In this document: positions 29,240-41,547 of the stretch, piece by piece | How positions within the stretch are numbered: the first letter of the stretch is position 1 | How the letters are laid out: each line of letters starts with the position of its first letter | Assembly: GCA_944472155.2 (NCBI GenBank) | Contig: OX235273.1 | Coordinates: 6,049,204 to 6,113,203 of the forward strand | DNA length: 64,000 bases | Direction of reading: 5' to 3' | Origin: Trichobilharzia szidati | Taxonomy: Eukaryota; Platyhelminthes; Trematoda; Strigeidida; Schistosomatidae | The notes under the pieces: generated by a model | Database searches by the model: none | Seen by the model: the letters and a program-made list of their open reading frames with translations, nothing else | Told to the model about the DNA's origin: nothing | Position numbers and translations under genes: made by a program

Positions 29240-30582
29240 ATATAAGCGAACAATATTGTCGTTTTCATTTCGATCTTCTTCAGGCTTTACTCTAATTTAC
29301 AGATGACTCCCTAGAAAATGAATTAGGATACATTCGAAATACGCTGATCCAAATGGGTTATCCAAGTAGATTTTTAAGGAGACGCACGAACACCAGGTAT
29401 AATAAAGATAAACTGACAACAGCTTAAAAAAACATTTGTTGCTAAAATTGTAATTTAGTGGGGACGCGGCTAGTGAAGTCTTACTACTAAGATTATCGAG
29501 AGCAATGAAATGGATTTATACTGCCGCCACCCTTTGTTTGTCATTTTCCAACCGACCAGTCATGATCGATGAAGCCACTTCTATGTGTATCTACAAATTT
29601 AGTTGCTCCTGTGGAGAGAGCTATATGGGGAAAACAACTAGACAGTTTAACGAACATATTAATGAGCCTCTTCCTTCATGCTTCGGAAAAGGCCAAATAT
29701 GATCTATAAGAAGTTCTATTTTGACCCATTTGATTGATAGCGATCACCAAGTGGACAGAAGTAGTGCCCTGAAAGTTATCTATCGCATTCCATCGAGGCT
29801 TTCGAACGGAATTCGAACCTGCCTTTTACACACAGCCGAAGCTTTGAAGGCATTCTAGAAAACAATCCTAGTGTCTTTGCATACAAAAAAAGAAGTTTGT
29901 TCTACCTTTGTCTCTCCCTTGCTCGCCTAGGTAAATTCTAATTAAATAATAACCTCCCACCCTTTTTTATTTTCCATTTCCTTCGTACTTTGATGATATT
30001 TATTTAAACTCTGATTATCTGTCCACTTCCCCCGAACATTACGTAAATTTTGAGATTTGAACTAATTTATTCATTGAACTGTCTACATATACACATATTA
30101 CTACCTTCGTTATTCATATCACCACCTGCATAGACCTTATTATCATTATTTTGTTATCATTAGAATCATCGTTGTGACTGACGTTCAAAACATTTACCGC
30201 ATTATCATCATTATTTGATCTACAAACACACCGTTATTTGTTCAGTTCTGTTTTATATATAGAGAGTTGTAGAGCTATTCATATAGCCTCAGTGGCAAAC
30301 TACGGTAGATTGCTCGCCAAACACGCTCTATGTGGTTAGGGGTTCGAGCCCCGGTCGATGCACTCCTTTATCTCGCTAAGCCAATAATAAGACTGGTAAA
30401 GAGGGGAGGTTGGGCGTGAAGCTAGCAACCCAATCCCATAAAAATAAACACCACTGCTGCTGAAACTTCAAGCCTCTAGCTTCAGGCCCTATGGTCCACT
30501 GGGGACGTAAGGAAATAAAATATAAATCAGAGTTAGTCTAAAGAAGATCTAATTGAAAATGACGATACTGTTCGCTTATATG
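29240..30582 (+). mobile_element. second Penelope-like copy flanked by inverted terminal segments
   Basis: A segment at 29,240-29,282 ('atataagcgaacaatattg' ... 'gatcttcttcagg') recurs inverted at 30,534-30,582. Between them, 29,290-29,900 codes GYIRNTLIQMGYPSRFL and, from 29,505, MCIYKFSCSCGESYMGKTTR followed by QFNEHI: the RT end and GIY-YIG nuclease of a second Penelope lineage, with stops. A SINE at 30,286-30,522 lies inside. Penelope-like elements are known to carry terminal repeats in direct or inverted order, which fits. Confidence 0.7.
30286..30522 (+). mobile_element. tRNA-derived SINE, RTE-B-tailed type
   Basis: A degraded tRNA-like head with B box GGTTCGAGCCCC, the body 'gaggttgggcgtgaagctag', and the 3' end 'tagcttcaggccctatggtc' plus an A-rich tail. 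It is inserted within the Penelope-like unit. Confidence 0.7.
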
Positions 30583-30759
30583 TCTTGTCCTAATATTAAT
30601 AATGCGAATATTTAAGGCTTCCAAAGAAATTCAGGAGTTATGAGGAGTAAGATGAACAAAAATCAAGTCAGTAGAAATCAATAAGATTGAATAATTGAAT
30701 TCTGTTTGCAAAGCTGCAGTTTCGCTAAGTAAATAACTAGAAGAGTTTAAGCAATGTGC

Positions 30760-31550
30760 TGAGGTGATGAAAAGCCTATTGTCTCTGACAGATGGTTCTT
30801 CACTTTGTAGATTTCATTATTTTAAAGGAGGAATTTGTTTGAGATACACACGCTTCTCGACTTCCGCTTTCGAATCTGTACCTAGATGTCTTTTGCTAAA
30901 TAAGCTCTCGATGACAAAAACTGAGTCCTGGGTCACAAACTGGTTGCATTCCTATTTCTCAAACAGAATGCAGTACACTGTATACAAGGGTAAATCCTCC
31001 TCTGCTGTGGTCACTGAAGCTGGTGTCCCCCAAGGTGCTGTACTCTTTCCACTTCTCTTTTCTTTCTTTCTACATGACTTACCATCTTCAAATGACATTA
31101 ATTTTGTCAAATGTGCTGACGACCTGACTGTATCTTTGCCCGTCAAATGTCAAAGTGACTGCTCCAAACTAAATGGCTTTTTGTCAGAAATCAGCCAGTG
31201 GTCCAAAGAAAACGGTCTTGCCCTAAACACCTCCAAATGGCAAACAGTCAATTTCACCTTTAGGCATAAATCTGATCTAAACAAACTGGTTAGCACTCAT
31301 GAAGTGTGCAACATAGATGGCACTGAAATAGAGACCAAGTCGGAAATTAAATATCTTGGCGTCATTCTATCTGCTGATCTTTCCTGGTCGTCTCATACCT
31401 TTATGATTTCTAAGAAAATATTCCGTCCTACCTTCTACATCAAGAAGTTAAAACATTCTGAAATAACCCAACCCTTACTCTTACGATTCGTTAACTTTTG
31501 CATCATGCCTATTATTCACCTATCATTATATTATTATATTACACAGTACT
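30760..31550 (+). mobile_element. CR1-like LINE reverse transcriptase, long open frame
   Basis: A 263-codon open frame carries PRCLLLNKLSMTKTESWVTN, WLHSYFSNRMQYTVYKG, motif B (AGVPQGAVLFPLLFSFFLHD), the catalytic box as [32 protein letters not shown] and SKKIFRPTFYIKKL. It is an internal piece of the RT of a CR1-like LINE. The frame survives, but the N-terminal endonuclease and the end of the RT are missing. Confidence 0.85.
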
Positions 31551-31559
31551 TGTGATACA

Positions 31560-31890
31560 GAATGGAATTCTCAGCAACTCACTACAGTATTTCATCCACT
31601 TCGTACATTAACAATAAATAAAATTCTACATAAATTATGGGTAGTCTCAGTTAATTTTGACAACAGCTTATTAGCATATGGGTAGCAAAGCCAAAAGTGA
31701 ACAGAATGTTTGAAGGTGTTAGAAAAGTAGATACTAGCATATTTACTGGCGTAAGCGGCAACAAAAAGGTTGAATGTGAAAAAACGAAGAATGTTTTAAG
31801 TAGAGTTTGTAAGGAAGAAAGAAACAAAACAGCACATAAAAAAAGAGAAAACGAAAAGAAAGAAAGAAAACGTTGTACCTATGAATGATA
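31560..31890. other. unassigned interval
   Basis: AT-rich. A Lys/Glu-rich open frame at 31,697-31,888 reflects A/G-rich composition rather than a recognisable protein. Confidence 0.35.
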
Positions 31891-31892
31891 TA

Positions 31893-32645
<753 letters not shown>

Positions 32646-32649
32646 TGAG

Positions 32650-33560
32650 CATGTGTATATAGCGAGGAGGCGTTGGTAATTCGTCAATACAATACCGAAC
32701 TCCGTATACAGAAAAAGTTTGTCCAGTCTCTTATTCTACCATGGTCCTAACCTCTTCATTAGTTGTTACCTGTAATTTTTTTGTTTTTAATGATTACTTT
32801 GCTTTTACTTTATTAATTAATTAACTAATAATCACTCTCATATGTTCCTTTTTTACATTTTCTCTCCCTCTTCACACTTGAACACTCAACGACCACCTTT
32901 CTTCTCACTCAATAACAATTTTGACCTTATCCACTTCCCGAACCTTTCTTCCTTTGCATTGTGTTGAGTATTAGGTAATATATAACTTTGATTTTTACTT
33001 TTGAAGCCATTTCTGAGAAATTATATATCCCTCAGTAATGGACTACTATGCATTTTCGCTAAATATAAATACAACTGTACAGCCTGTGAAGATGATTTTG
33101 GCGATAGAGAAGCATTTCTCTTCGCTGAATTTGTCTTTTATTTTCCTCATAACTCAATGGGCATCTTCGGTGATCAATCAATCGATCAATCACTCAAGTT
33201 CCTGCAAAAAACTAAAAACCTGAGAAGAAAATCGTCAAAGTGACGTGTCCAACTCACAACTAAGCAGTTAGGCGCAACCTATTGAAACTTGTTGACGTTA
33301 TTTACGCATAATCCACTACTCTACGGGATTAACAAGTGCTCATGTCATTTAGAGGACATAAAATCCATTGTATCTATTTATTGATTTCTACTCTTTCCTT
33401 TTTCTCCTCAAATCTGACATTACTTAACACATATTCACTTTGACATATTTCAGTTAGATATGTCAATTGACCTTTCCATGTAATATGCAAAAAGAGTAAT
33501 AATTCAATCAATATATAGACATGTTATACAAATCACTTCAATGTCTGTTAAACTGTAATA
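32650..33560. other. mostly unassigned; Penelope-type terminal fragment
   Basis: 33,057-33,165 resembles the end of the insert at 57,966-58,698 (shared 'actgtacagc', 'ctcttcgctgaa' and 'actcaatgg' blocks in order), so a Penelope-type terminal fragment is likely. The rest is AT-rich and unrecognised. Confidence 0.4.
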
Positions 33561-33569
33561 TGAGCTTTC

Positions 33570-33720
33570 AAGAGTTCCCTTGTAGGGATTTGATTTATGC
33601 TTCACTTCAAGTATGACTACGGATTGAGAACTATTGAAAACCTGTAGACAGTACTGGACAGTAGCCAACTGTTCCATCCCACTAGTCTGGGGCTCATAGG
33701 CAGTGCACTCATCCACCTGA
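33570..33720 (-). mobile_element. tRNA-related hammerhead-type SINE fragment
   Basis: Reads 'gacagtactggacag', then 'catcccactagtctgggg', then 'gcactcatccacct' on the plus strand, which is the minus-strand 3' half of the family. The stem II palindrome remains but the core boxes are altered. Confidence 0.5.
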
Positions 33721-33999
33721 ACAAAATCTTAATCTCATAAACTGTAAGCGCTTTTGCTTTTTGAGTAGCTATGTGAACCTACAACCGAACACTGTTCGCT
33801 TAATCAGTTTCTTTCTGTGTTCTGTCTCCCCTGCTCCCCACTCTTTTCAACTTCAAAAGCGTATAAATTGATGAAGATAAGTTAACAAAATTAGAAAACA
33901 AAGAGTTACTGAGAAGTGAGTTACCAGGGTAATTGAAGTCCAACAACGGATTCTTTTTGGACACATAAGTCAGGCTTCAATCGTTTCAATTAATTAATT

Positions 34000-34440
34000 A
34001 ATTAAAACCTGTAAGGAGTATTGGACAGCCAGCTGTTTCATCCCACTGGTTTGAGACTTGTAGGCAGTGTACTCATCCACCCAGGACCTTCCAGTAGTTA
34101 CTAGACCACCACCCGTTGAAACCAGTCCGGGGTCCACAGAATCAAGAGCCAGGACAAATACTCGCCAGCGATGATATTGGGTGGTGTCGGATGCGCGAAA
34201 ATCACGAAATAGTAGAAGTCAGAACTCATGGGTCAACGAATCGGGTCTCAGTGATTGAATGAATAGTCTTCGGGCTATCTTCGTAACTGGAAGGAAACCT
34301 GGGTTCGATCCCCAGAAGTGGATGTGTACTTCCAATAATTCTCAAACTATTGAGACGAAACAGCTACCCAGTACTCCCTGTTGGTTTTCAATGTTTTCCT
34401 AACTGATATCAATCCGTGGACAAACTTGAAATACGAGCCT
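34000..34440. mobile_element. two hammerhead-type SINE copies, opposite orientation
   Basis: 34,005-34,115 is a minus-strand copy. 34,130-34,440 is a plus-strand copy with a B-box-like 'gggttcgatcccc', GAAAC at 34,357-34,361 and the end 'cagtactccctg'. The latter is part of the duplicated block shared with 47,440-47,590. Confidence 0.58.
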
Positions 34441-34674
34441 GTTTAGTAAGTGGTTAACTAGATAGACGGGTATACCTGCTCCACTTCGGCGAGTGACTAT
34501 ATTCCCAGTGATCCCCTCAAAGGTCAGTGGACAGCGACAATCATCTTTTCTATAACGAGTACGTCTAGAAATCCCTCATGTTTGTAATTACCTGTTGATA
34601 TATCTGATCTGTTCAAGAAGTCCCGTATACCAATCAATTCGGGAAATCACAAGTATAAATGATATTTTGTAAAA

Positions 34675-35130
34675 ACTATATTTGTAAAATCACAGCGAGA
34701 TTGAAGTGAGTAATTCCAACATTTCCTGTGTTCGGAAATCTGGTCCGAACTTCTTCAGGGAAATTGATAGAAATTAACATAACAGAGGTTTATATGCGGA
34801 AAAGGAGGACATCGCTTGCTTTTAAAAACTTTGTCCAATCATGAGTCATTCAACAAGAAGTGTAATAAACAAAATTTTATTACCTGTGATCAAACTTTGA
34901 CCTCATACTTAAGAAATGTTGGTCTACCTTTGTTAAACACTTTAAACAGAGTGTATGTGTGTGTGTGTAAACAGTTGTAAAACATTTCCTAACGTCTCCA
35001 TAAGAAGATATGGACAGTCGAGAATTTTGAGCAAGTATTGATAATAAGTGATAAATATCCTTTTTTTATTTATTTATTAATAAGGATTTCATATGCATCA
35101 CACACATACACACTCTGTTTAAAGTGTTTA
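34675..35130 (-). mobile_element. Penelope-type terminal repeat with hammerhead-like hairpin
   Basis: On the minus strand: CTGAAGA (34,758-34,752), a 7-bp hairpin (GTTCGGA/TCCGAAC at 34,750-34,744 and 34,736-34,730), then GGAAA. Copies occur at 47,811-47,849 and 48,175-48,212. Penelope-like terminal repeats are known to contain hammerhead motifs; CTGANGA and GAAA fit, but extra bases between the stem and GAAA are atypical. Inverted CA/GT-flanked pieces follow to 35,130. Confidence 0.5.
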
Positions 35131-35224
35131 CCAATATTCTGAGATTGCTGCTCAAGGTGTTCAGAAGACTTTGCAATTTGTCAATATCTTCACTAGGAGG
35201 AACCTCGCCAAGATTACTAGCTCG

Positions 35225-35340
35225 TTAGCTGTCTAGCCAGTCCCAAAGCCAGATAAGGAAGGAGGGTTGGGGCGTGGTGCTAGCAACTCCACCCCGAAAC
35301 TTAACCAAATTCCTACAGAAACTTCGACGCACAAATATAT
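35225..35340 (+). repeat. SINE-body-like segment next to family-B 5' end
   Basis: Contains 'aaggagggttggggcgtgg' and 'gctagcaactccaccccg', resembling the body of the RTE-B-tailed SINEs. It may be the 5' UTR of the family-B LINE that starts just downstream, or a truncated SINE. Confidence 0.4.
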
Positions 35341-35394
35341 TAAAAATACTAAAAATATAAACAATTACCTTACTTTTCGCTGGAACCGGGAAGT

Positions 35395-38300
35395 AAAATG
35401 ACGAAGGCTCGTCAAAGCCTTCGGGAAGCCAGTCAGCCGATGTGCCTCCTCCTTTCCATGAAAGTAAAAATAAGGATGGGGACGTGGAATATTCGTACAA
35501 TGTACGAAACTCGAAAGCCTGCCCAGGTAGCCGCAGAAATGAGAAAATATCAAAATAGAAGCGTTGGGAATCTGCGAGAGCAAATGGAGCGGATGTTGAA
35601 GGTGCCAACTATCAACTAGAGAGACTGTAATCTACTCCAGTCACCCAGAGGACAACCACGAGCACACCGTGGAAGTGGCCATCATGATGTCACCAACACC
35701 AGCCGAAGCTCTCATGCAGTGGGAACCAATCTCCTCCACGATAATGACAGCTAGGTTCAACTCAACAGGAAGGAAGCTTACAATCATTCAATGCTATGCG
35801 CCTACAAACGTCTCAGAAGAATAACAATGAGAGTAATAATAATAATTTGCTCTATTCCAGAAACGGTACTGGTGGTACAGTGTGGAATTTTCAGCACATA
35901 TCTACAATATTTGCATCTAATTTTATCAAACATTTAAAAGGAATATTTCAAAAAGTAAATGAGTAAATAAATACAAAGACATCAACAGCAAAAACAATAA
36001 ACACAAAATAATTTTTTTTAAATGCGAAAAAATACCAAGAAGTAGAAAGGAAAATAAACAGCATATAATAATAACTCACTCAGTATTGGCTAGTGCAAGC
36101 TATGAGATGATTATGCATGGTGACAGTAAAGCTATAGTCATACAAGAACTTATGAAATGATAGTTAAGAATGTTTATCCCCAAGATGATCAGTTAATTTG
36201 CTTGAAATAACTCGAAACAATCATAACTACAGATGAAGGAGCATTTCTACAGTCAACTACAAACAGTAATGGACAACGTCACAAATGGCCATATCACAAT
36301 CCTGATGGGTGATATGAATGCGAAACTGGGAGGAGATAATACAGGAAGAGAACTCACCATGGGTCGTCAGGTCCTCGGTGAAATGAACGACAATACTGAA
36401 CTCTTCTCAGACTTCTGCGTCTTCAATGATTTGGTCATTGGTGGCAGTGTCTTCAAACACAAGGATATACACAAGGCGACATGGATTTCACCAAACCGAC
36501 ACACCAAAAACCAGATAGACTTCATTTCAATCTCAAGGAAGTGGAAACCGAGCCTAATGGACACAAGGTCGAGGAGACCACTATCTAGTACAAGGGACTT
36601 CCAAGCTGAAGCTAAAAGCCTAGAGGATACCTGGGGATAGATCACAATGCAAGTTCAACACTCAAAACTGAAGGGCACAACCACAAACGACACTCTCACT
36701 GCAACTGTCACAGCAAAGCAACAAACATTACGTCACATCACGGAACAATCATGCATGCAAGACCATTGGAACTCTCTGAAAGTGATTTTCAAGAAAACGT
36801 ACACAACGGCTTTAGGAAGAAAGAACAAACAAGACAAGGAATGGCTCTCAACGGACACTTGGAAGCTAATACAGAGGAGGAGAATGGTGAAAGAGAAAAT
36901 GATTCAATGCAAAGGCGAACAAGAGAAAGAGACGCTGACTTCAACTTACACAGCACTGGACAAAGAAGCGGAGAAGCGTGCTAGCAAGGACTAAACACAA
37001 TTCTACGACAATCTGGTCACTGAAACTGAGAAGGCAGCAGGCAAAAACCACCTGACCACATTATATCAGATAAGCAAGTCTCTATCCGAGCAGAGATCAA
37101 CACAAGTGAAACATATAAAACACCACCAAGGGAACACAATTACCAAGGAAGAGAGACAGATTAAACAATGTGAGGACCACTTCAATGGACTCTTGAACTG
37201 ACCACCACCTGCAACCCGCCTACAAATACCAACAACAGCGCGCACACAACTGCAAGTTGACACCAATCCTCCAATGAAAGCTGAAGTCTTGAATGCAATC
37301 AAGCTTCTGAAAGCTGGACCGGATGGAACACCCCCTGAAGCACTGAAAGCGGACCCAGTCACGAGAGCAGATATGCTCACTCCATTATTGCAAAACGTCT
37401 GGGAGCAGGCAGAGGTTCCTACTGACTGGAGAAAAGGTTACCTTGTGAAACTACCAAAGAAGGGCGACTTAGGACTCTGCAAGAACTGGCGAGGAACCAT
37501 GCTCCTGTCGATCCCAAGTAAAATTCTGAGTCGTATCACCCTGGAGAGAATAAATGACGCACTGCATACACAATTCCAACCAGAACAAGCTGGATTCACG
37601 AAAGGCAAATCATCTTCTCACCAAATTGCAACTCTACGCATCATCATCACAGAACAAAGCATGGAATGGCAATCAATCCTCTACCTCAACTTTATAAACT
37701 TTCAGAAGGCCTTCAACAGCGTTGACAGCGAAGTAATTTGGAAACTACTCGAGTACTACGGCGTACCCCAAATATTCATCAATCTCATTCAACAGCTGTA
37801 AGACAACGGCATATGTCAAGTCATCCACAACGGAAAACTCAGCCAGGCGTTTGGAGTAAACACAGGAGTTAGACAAGGGTGCTTATTATCACCAGTGATA
37901 TTCCTAATTGTGGTGAACTGGATTATGCGTCAGACAGTGGGAAACGAGAAGACAGGGATATCCTGGACCGACGTGAAGAACCTAGAAGACCTGGATTTCG
38001 CGCGTGGGTGATTTATGTTTGATGTCACACACAAAATCGAAGACTTACAAGCGAAAACCGACAAACAGGTCGAAGAAGCAGCAAAGACAAGACTCCAGGT
38101 GAACATAAACAAGACGGAGGTCATGAAAATAACCAACAACAACAACAACAACAGCCACATCCAGCGCCAATCACCATCAACGGGAGGGATTTGAAAGAGG
38201 TTACTTCATTCACTTATCCAGGTAGGGAGCATTGTCTCAACTACAGGAGGAACGGACGAGTATGTCAAATCGAGAATCGGAAAGGCAAGAAACACATTCA

Positions 38301-38845
38301 TCAATCTCAAACCAATCTGGAAATCTTCGTCACTCAGCATCAACAACAAAACCCAAGTTTCAATACAAACGTCAAGTCAGTCAGTTCTTCTATACGGATC
38401 AGAAACTTGGCCAATGGGTCACAAAGAATATTTCCAACAGCCTGTTGCAGATCTTTACCAACAGCTGTCTTCGCTGGCTCTATACTGAAGATCAGATGGG
38501 CGGAAAGAACAAGAACCAACAAGAAACTATGGGAACAAACAAAACAAGAATAAATCACTCAACAAATATGCAGGAGAAAGTGGAGATAGATTGGACACTC
38601 GCTGAGGGGGCCGCTGGGTGACATCGCGCGTCACGCCAACGCTCCAGTGGAACCCGGAAGGGAAGCGGCAAGTAGTGAAACGACCAAGGGTGACATAGAG
38701 GAGATCGTGTGAAGAAGAGTTGAAACAGTATGGACTAACATGGATGCAGGTGAAAGGCACACCAGAAGACAGAAGCAAGTGGACACGCACAGTTGAAGCC
38801 CTATGTTACACTAGGAACCCAAGGGAACAACAATAATAACAATAA
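35395..38845 (+). mobile_element. RTE-like family B, nearly full-length APE + RT element
   Basis: It starts with KIRMGTWNIRTMYETRKPAQ (the APE nuclease N-terminus). After an insertion at about 35,850-36,230 it resumes with HITILMGDMNAKLGGDNTGR, FVLVIGG-like and HKATWISPNRHTKNQIDFIS (catalytic end of APE), a linker, then the RT: KLLKAGPDGTPPEAL, LVKLPKKGDLGLCKNWRG, SRITLERINDAL, motif A as LYLNFINFQKAFNSVDS, and [16 protein letters not shown]. The 3' end reaches EALCYTRNPREQQ and an AATAATAAC tail. Motif A has Asn where Asp is expected, and the FADD box is frame-broken (LDFARG then stop), so the copy is inactive. Confidence 0.85.
35850..36230 (-). mobile_element. CR1-like LINE 3' end inserted into family-B element
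   Basis: The minus-strand 3' end ('gctgaaaattccacactgta' ... 'ggaatagagcaaa') with an AAT/ATT microsatellite interrupts the APE frame between ...APTNVSEE and KEHFYSQL... The junction dates the CR1-like insertion as later than the family-B one. Confidence 0.7.
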
Positions 38846-38864
38846 TAATAATTCACATCCGAGG

Positions 38865-39185
38865 GAGCACTGTATCATCTGCATATTCTAAGTCAACAAT
38901 ACCACGGCTGGTGACAAGTCAATCACTGAGTCGCTGAAGTCACCGAGGGTTAAGTTCATTAGTACATCTATGATGAAATTGAATAGAAATGGGGATAGTG
39001 GGTATCCCATCTGACGGACACCACTGCACTGGTTGTCACCACTTCACATGAAAACTCGCCGTAAGCTCTTCAGTTCGAGTAGAGTGAGTGCCTTGATCAG
39101 TGCAGTATATTTTTTCTTGCCATTCCCTTCACAGTCAAACATCTCCATAGTACCTCTCGGTAGACGGAGTCGAATCCCGCCTATA
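38865..39185 (-). mobile_element. RTE-like family A, RT core fragment
   Basis: On the minus strand it covers the region from the REVLWRCL-equivalent through the segment matching 25,540-25,780 (VVTTSAVVS..., then NLTL..., LRICR...), with stops. It has no tail or UTR. It directly abuts the family-B tail. Confidence 0.6.
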
Positions 39186-39189
39186 GCTC

Positions 39190-40095
39190 AAGAAATATAA
39201 CCAGTCAATATGCCCGCCTTACAAGCAGTTAAAACACAACTAACTACTGTCTTCATCCCTAACTTAGCCACAAGACAAAGCTGCCTATTAAGAAAATTAT
39301 TTTAGCAATTCACTTATACTGCCTCACATCTACTATCTTTAAATTCCACGGCAAAATATTTAGACCAACAGAAGGTGTAGCAATGCGATGGATCACCAGT
39401 ATCCCCTATCCTAGCAGATATATTTCTGCACAGCTGGGAAAATATTCATCTTAATACATTTAATCCTACTCCGAAGATATGGTGGAGATGTGTGCATGAC
39501 ACTTTCACAAAGTCTGTTAACAACAGGACATGTCTCTCTCTCTAGCTTCTTCACACATATAAACTCACTAGTAGAGGGAAGAAAATTCACATCTGAATCG
39601 GAAAATGAAGGAACAAGGAGAATTAGCTATGATGTTACATTGTAAAATAAAACGAACAGAAGGTAAACTGCACACACACTAGCCTTTGTGAAAAGCTTAC
39701 GCATCCCAACAATAGATATTTAGACTTTAATTCATGTCATCCGTTATCTGTCCGTGAAGTGTCTGACAAACCGAGCAGTAGCACTAAGTAGTACTGGGGT
39801 GAGAGCTGGCTGCTAGCCAAAGTTAGTACACAGTAATTGACGTCAATGTTTATGTCCCCAATATAGGTGGTGAGAAAATGAGAGGAAAGGCTTTGAGTAG
39901 ACGGATACATTTAGCATATGGATGATTGGATACAGCCACAAACAGATGCAAGCATAACTTTCTATGAGAAACAACCAATCAAAAGACTGTATTATCTACT
40001 AACAATAATGTACATTAAAATCTATAAATATCTTTTGATTTTCCTCATTCAACGATCGGTTGCCTGGCCCTTGTCTTCTCATGCTACAGTAGAAA
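39190..40095. other. unassigned intergenic interval
   Basis: No recognisable exon, RNA or repeat. Short frames only. Confidence 0.35.
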
Positions 40096-40099
40096 AAAA

Positions 40100-41432
40100 G
40101 ACTTATAAGATCAGATAACACAAACAGAACAAGGTTTTCATCACTAAATGCAAAACAGAGACAGTGAACACAGATACAAGGCAAACAGAATAACAATATC
40201 GAAGAACTATTTCGTTTTTTTGGGTATTATAAGTCACAAGGAGTGGATGCATCTGCACCAGCCATCCGCTGAGAACGAGGATTTTGAGCCAGCCTTCATT
40301 GGTTTGTACCCTCCCAAGGACCCCAACCAGTAAGGACGTCTACACATTCCTACATGGCTTAAACTAATTGTTAAGGATTTCATTGACTGACAAGGTCCAT
40401 GTTGTGGTTTGAACAACACCACCACTAACTGCTCTTTTCCAACTTGATTCTATGTCAGGGTAGAAGGCTCGCCAACTAAGCATGCACACTGTGTTCAGTT
40501 GTTCGCCGTATAATTCCCAACCGATTCACTTATTATAAACCTACCTGGTAGTAATCCCGATGAAAAGCGAAGGTTGCACATGTGAGTGGTGAGTCTAGTG
40601 TGACTACTACACACTCCACTCCACTCCACGTAAGAGAATAAACATCACTACTGTCCTACCTGGAAGAAACTTCAAAGCTCCACCACCATATGAAGGGAGT
40701 GGCCTTCCAATGTGTCCAGACTTGGTGAGTGAGTGAGTGAGTAAAAAAACGTTTTAAATTAGAATCAAGAAGACAAATATCACTCACTCTTTCATTCAGT
40801 ACCCCCACCTTATTTTGCTGCTTATATTATTCATAAAACATAAATAAGTACATTGTGAGTAGTAATAATCAACAATCGGTGGGGGTTTGGGGGAGGGGGA
40901 GTTGGTGTGTGGCGGCGTAGTCCCAACTGTGTAGTTCGATTGATTATTTGTGTTTGGTCTTCTCTTTGTCGTAGCATAGATTCTGTTGGCCTCTGTGAAT
41001 TTCTTCTTCTGAAGGTACTTTATATACATTACAGTTGTTGGCGTGATAGAAACCACAGAACGGTAATGGATCTCATTGAAGAAATTGTTCATGAAGCCAT
41101 CAAGTCAGGAATTGTCGCGGCTGTTGGGCTGACATCCCTTCTGAGTCTCTCATGCATGTCCTTGATTTCTTTTTGTTTCTTTGTCACCTACACCGGAATT
41201 TCGTTAATGTACTGCACTACGGCTTCCAAGCTTTTTATAATTTTATTACGCATCCATTCAAATCAAATCACATCAGGATTCATGGAATAATCCATTTAAA
41301 AGGAAGTATTGGCTTGAACTGGGACATCAACTTTACCTAAAGAGAAAATAAATGGCGAGAGTGTCGCAGCCTTATTGAGAAGAAAAATTGTCCGAAAAGT
41401 TGAATTATTTCACGTTGTGTCGTATTTTGGTT
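40100..41432. repeat. left arm of a 2.8-kb diverged palindrome
   Basis: Pairs in inverted orientation with 41,548-42,885. The outer part (40,135-40,460) is a minus-strand family-A 3' fragment. The middle has 'ggagtggccttccaatgtgt' and 'gattactaccaggtaggttt' (reverse sense) landmarks. The inner part has opposing open frames: 127 codons plus strand (40,907-41,290) and 98 codons minus strand (40,796-41,092). Arms differ by scattered substitutions and small indels, so this is not an exact assembly echo. Confidence 0.85.
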
Positions 41433-41547
41433 GCAAGATTATTTTGAGACTGCAAAGTTCGTTGTGTGTGTGTGTGTGTGTGTGTGTGCTTATACCCACT
41501 TTCCGTAGCAGGTGCTTGGTTTAATTTGCTAACCCTGATAACCATAG
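41433..41547. repeat. palindrome spacer with (GT)n
   Basis: About 115 bp of non-palindromic sequence separates the arms; a GT dinucleotide run occupies 41,463-41,488. Confidence 0.8.

Noticed and set aside
30764..31555. 263-codon open frame as a host gene
   Set aside because: It carries CR1-like RT motifs (PQGAVL, CADD) and is one of several copies in the window.
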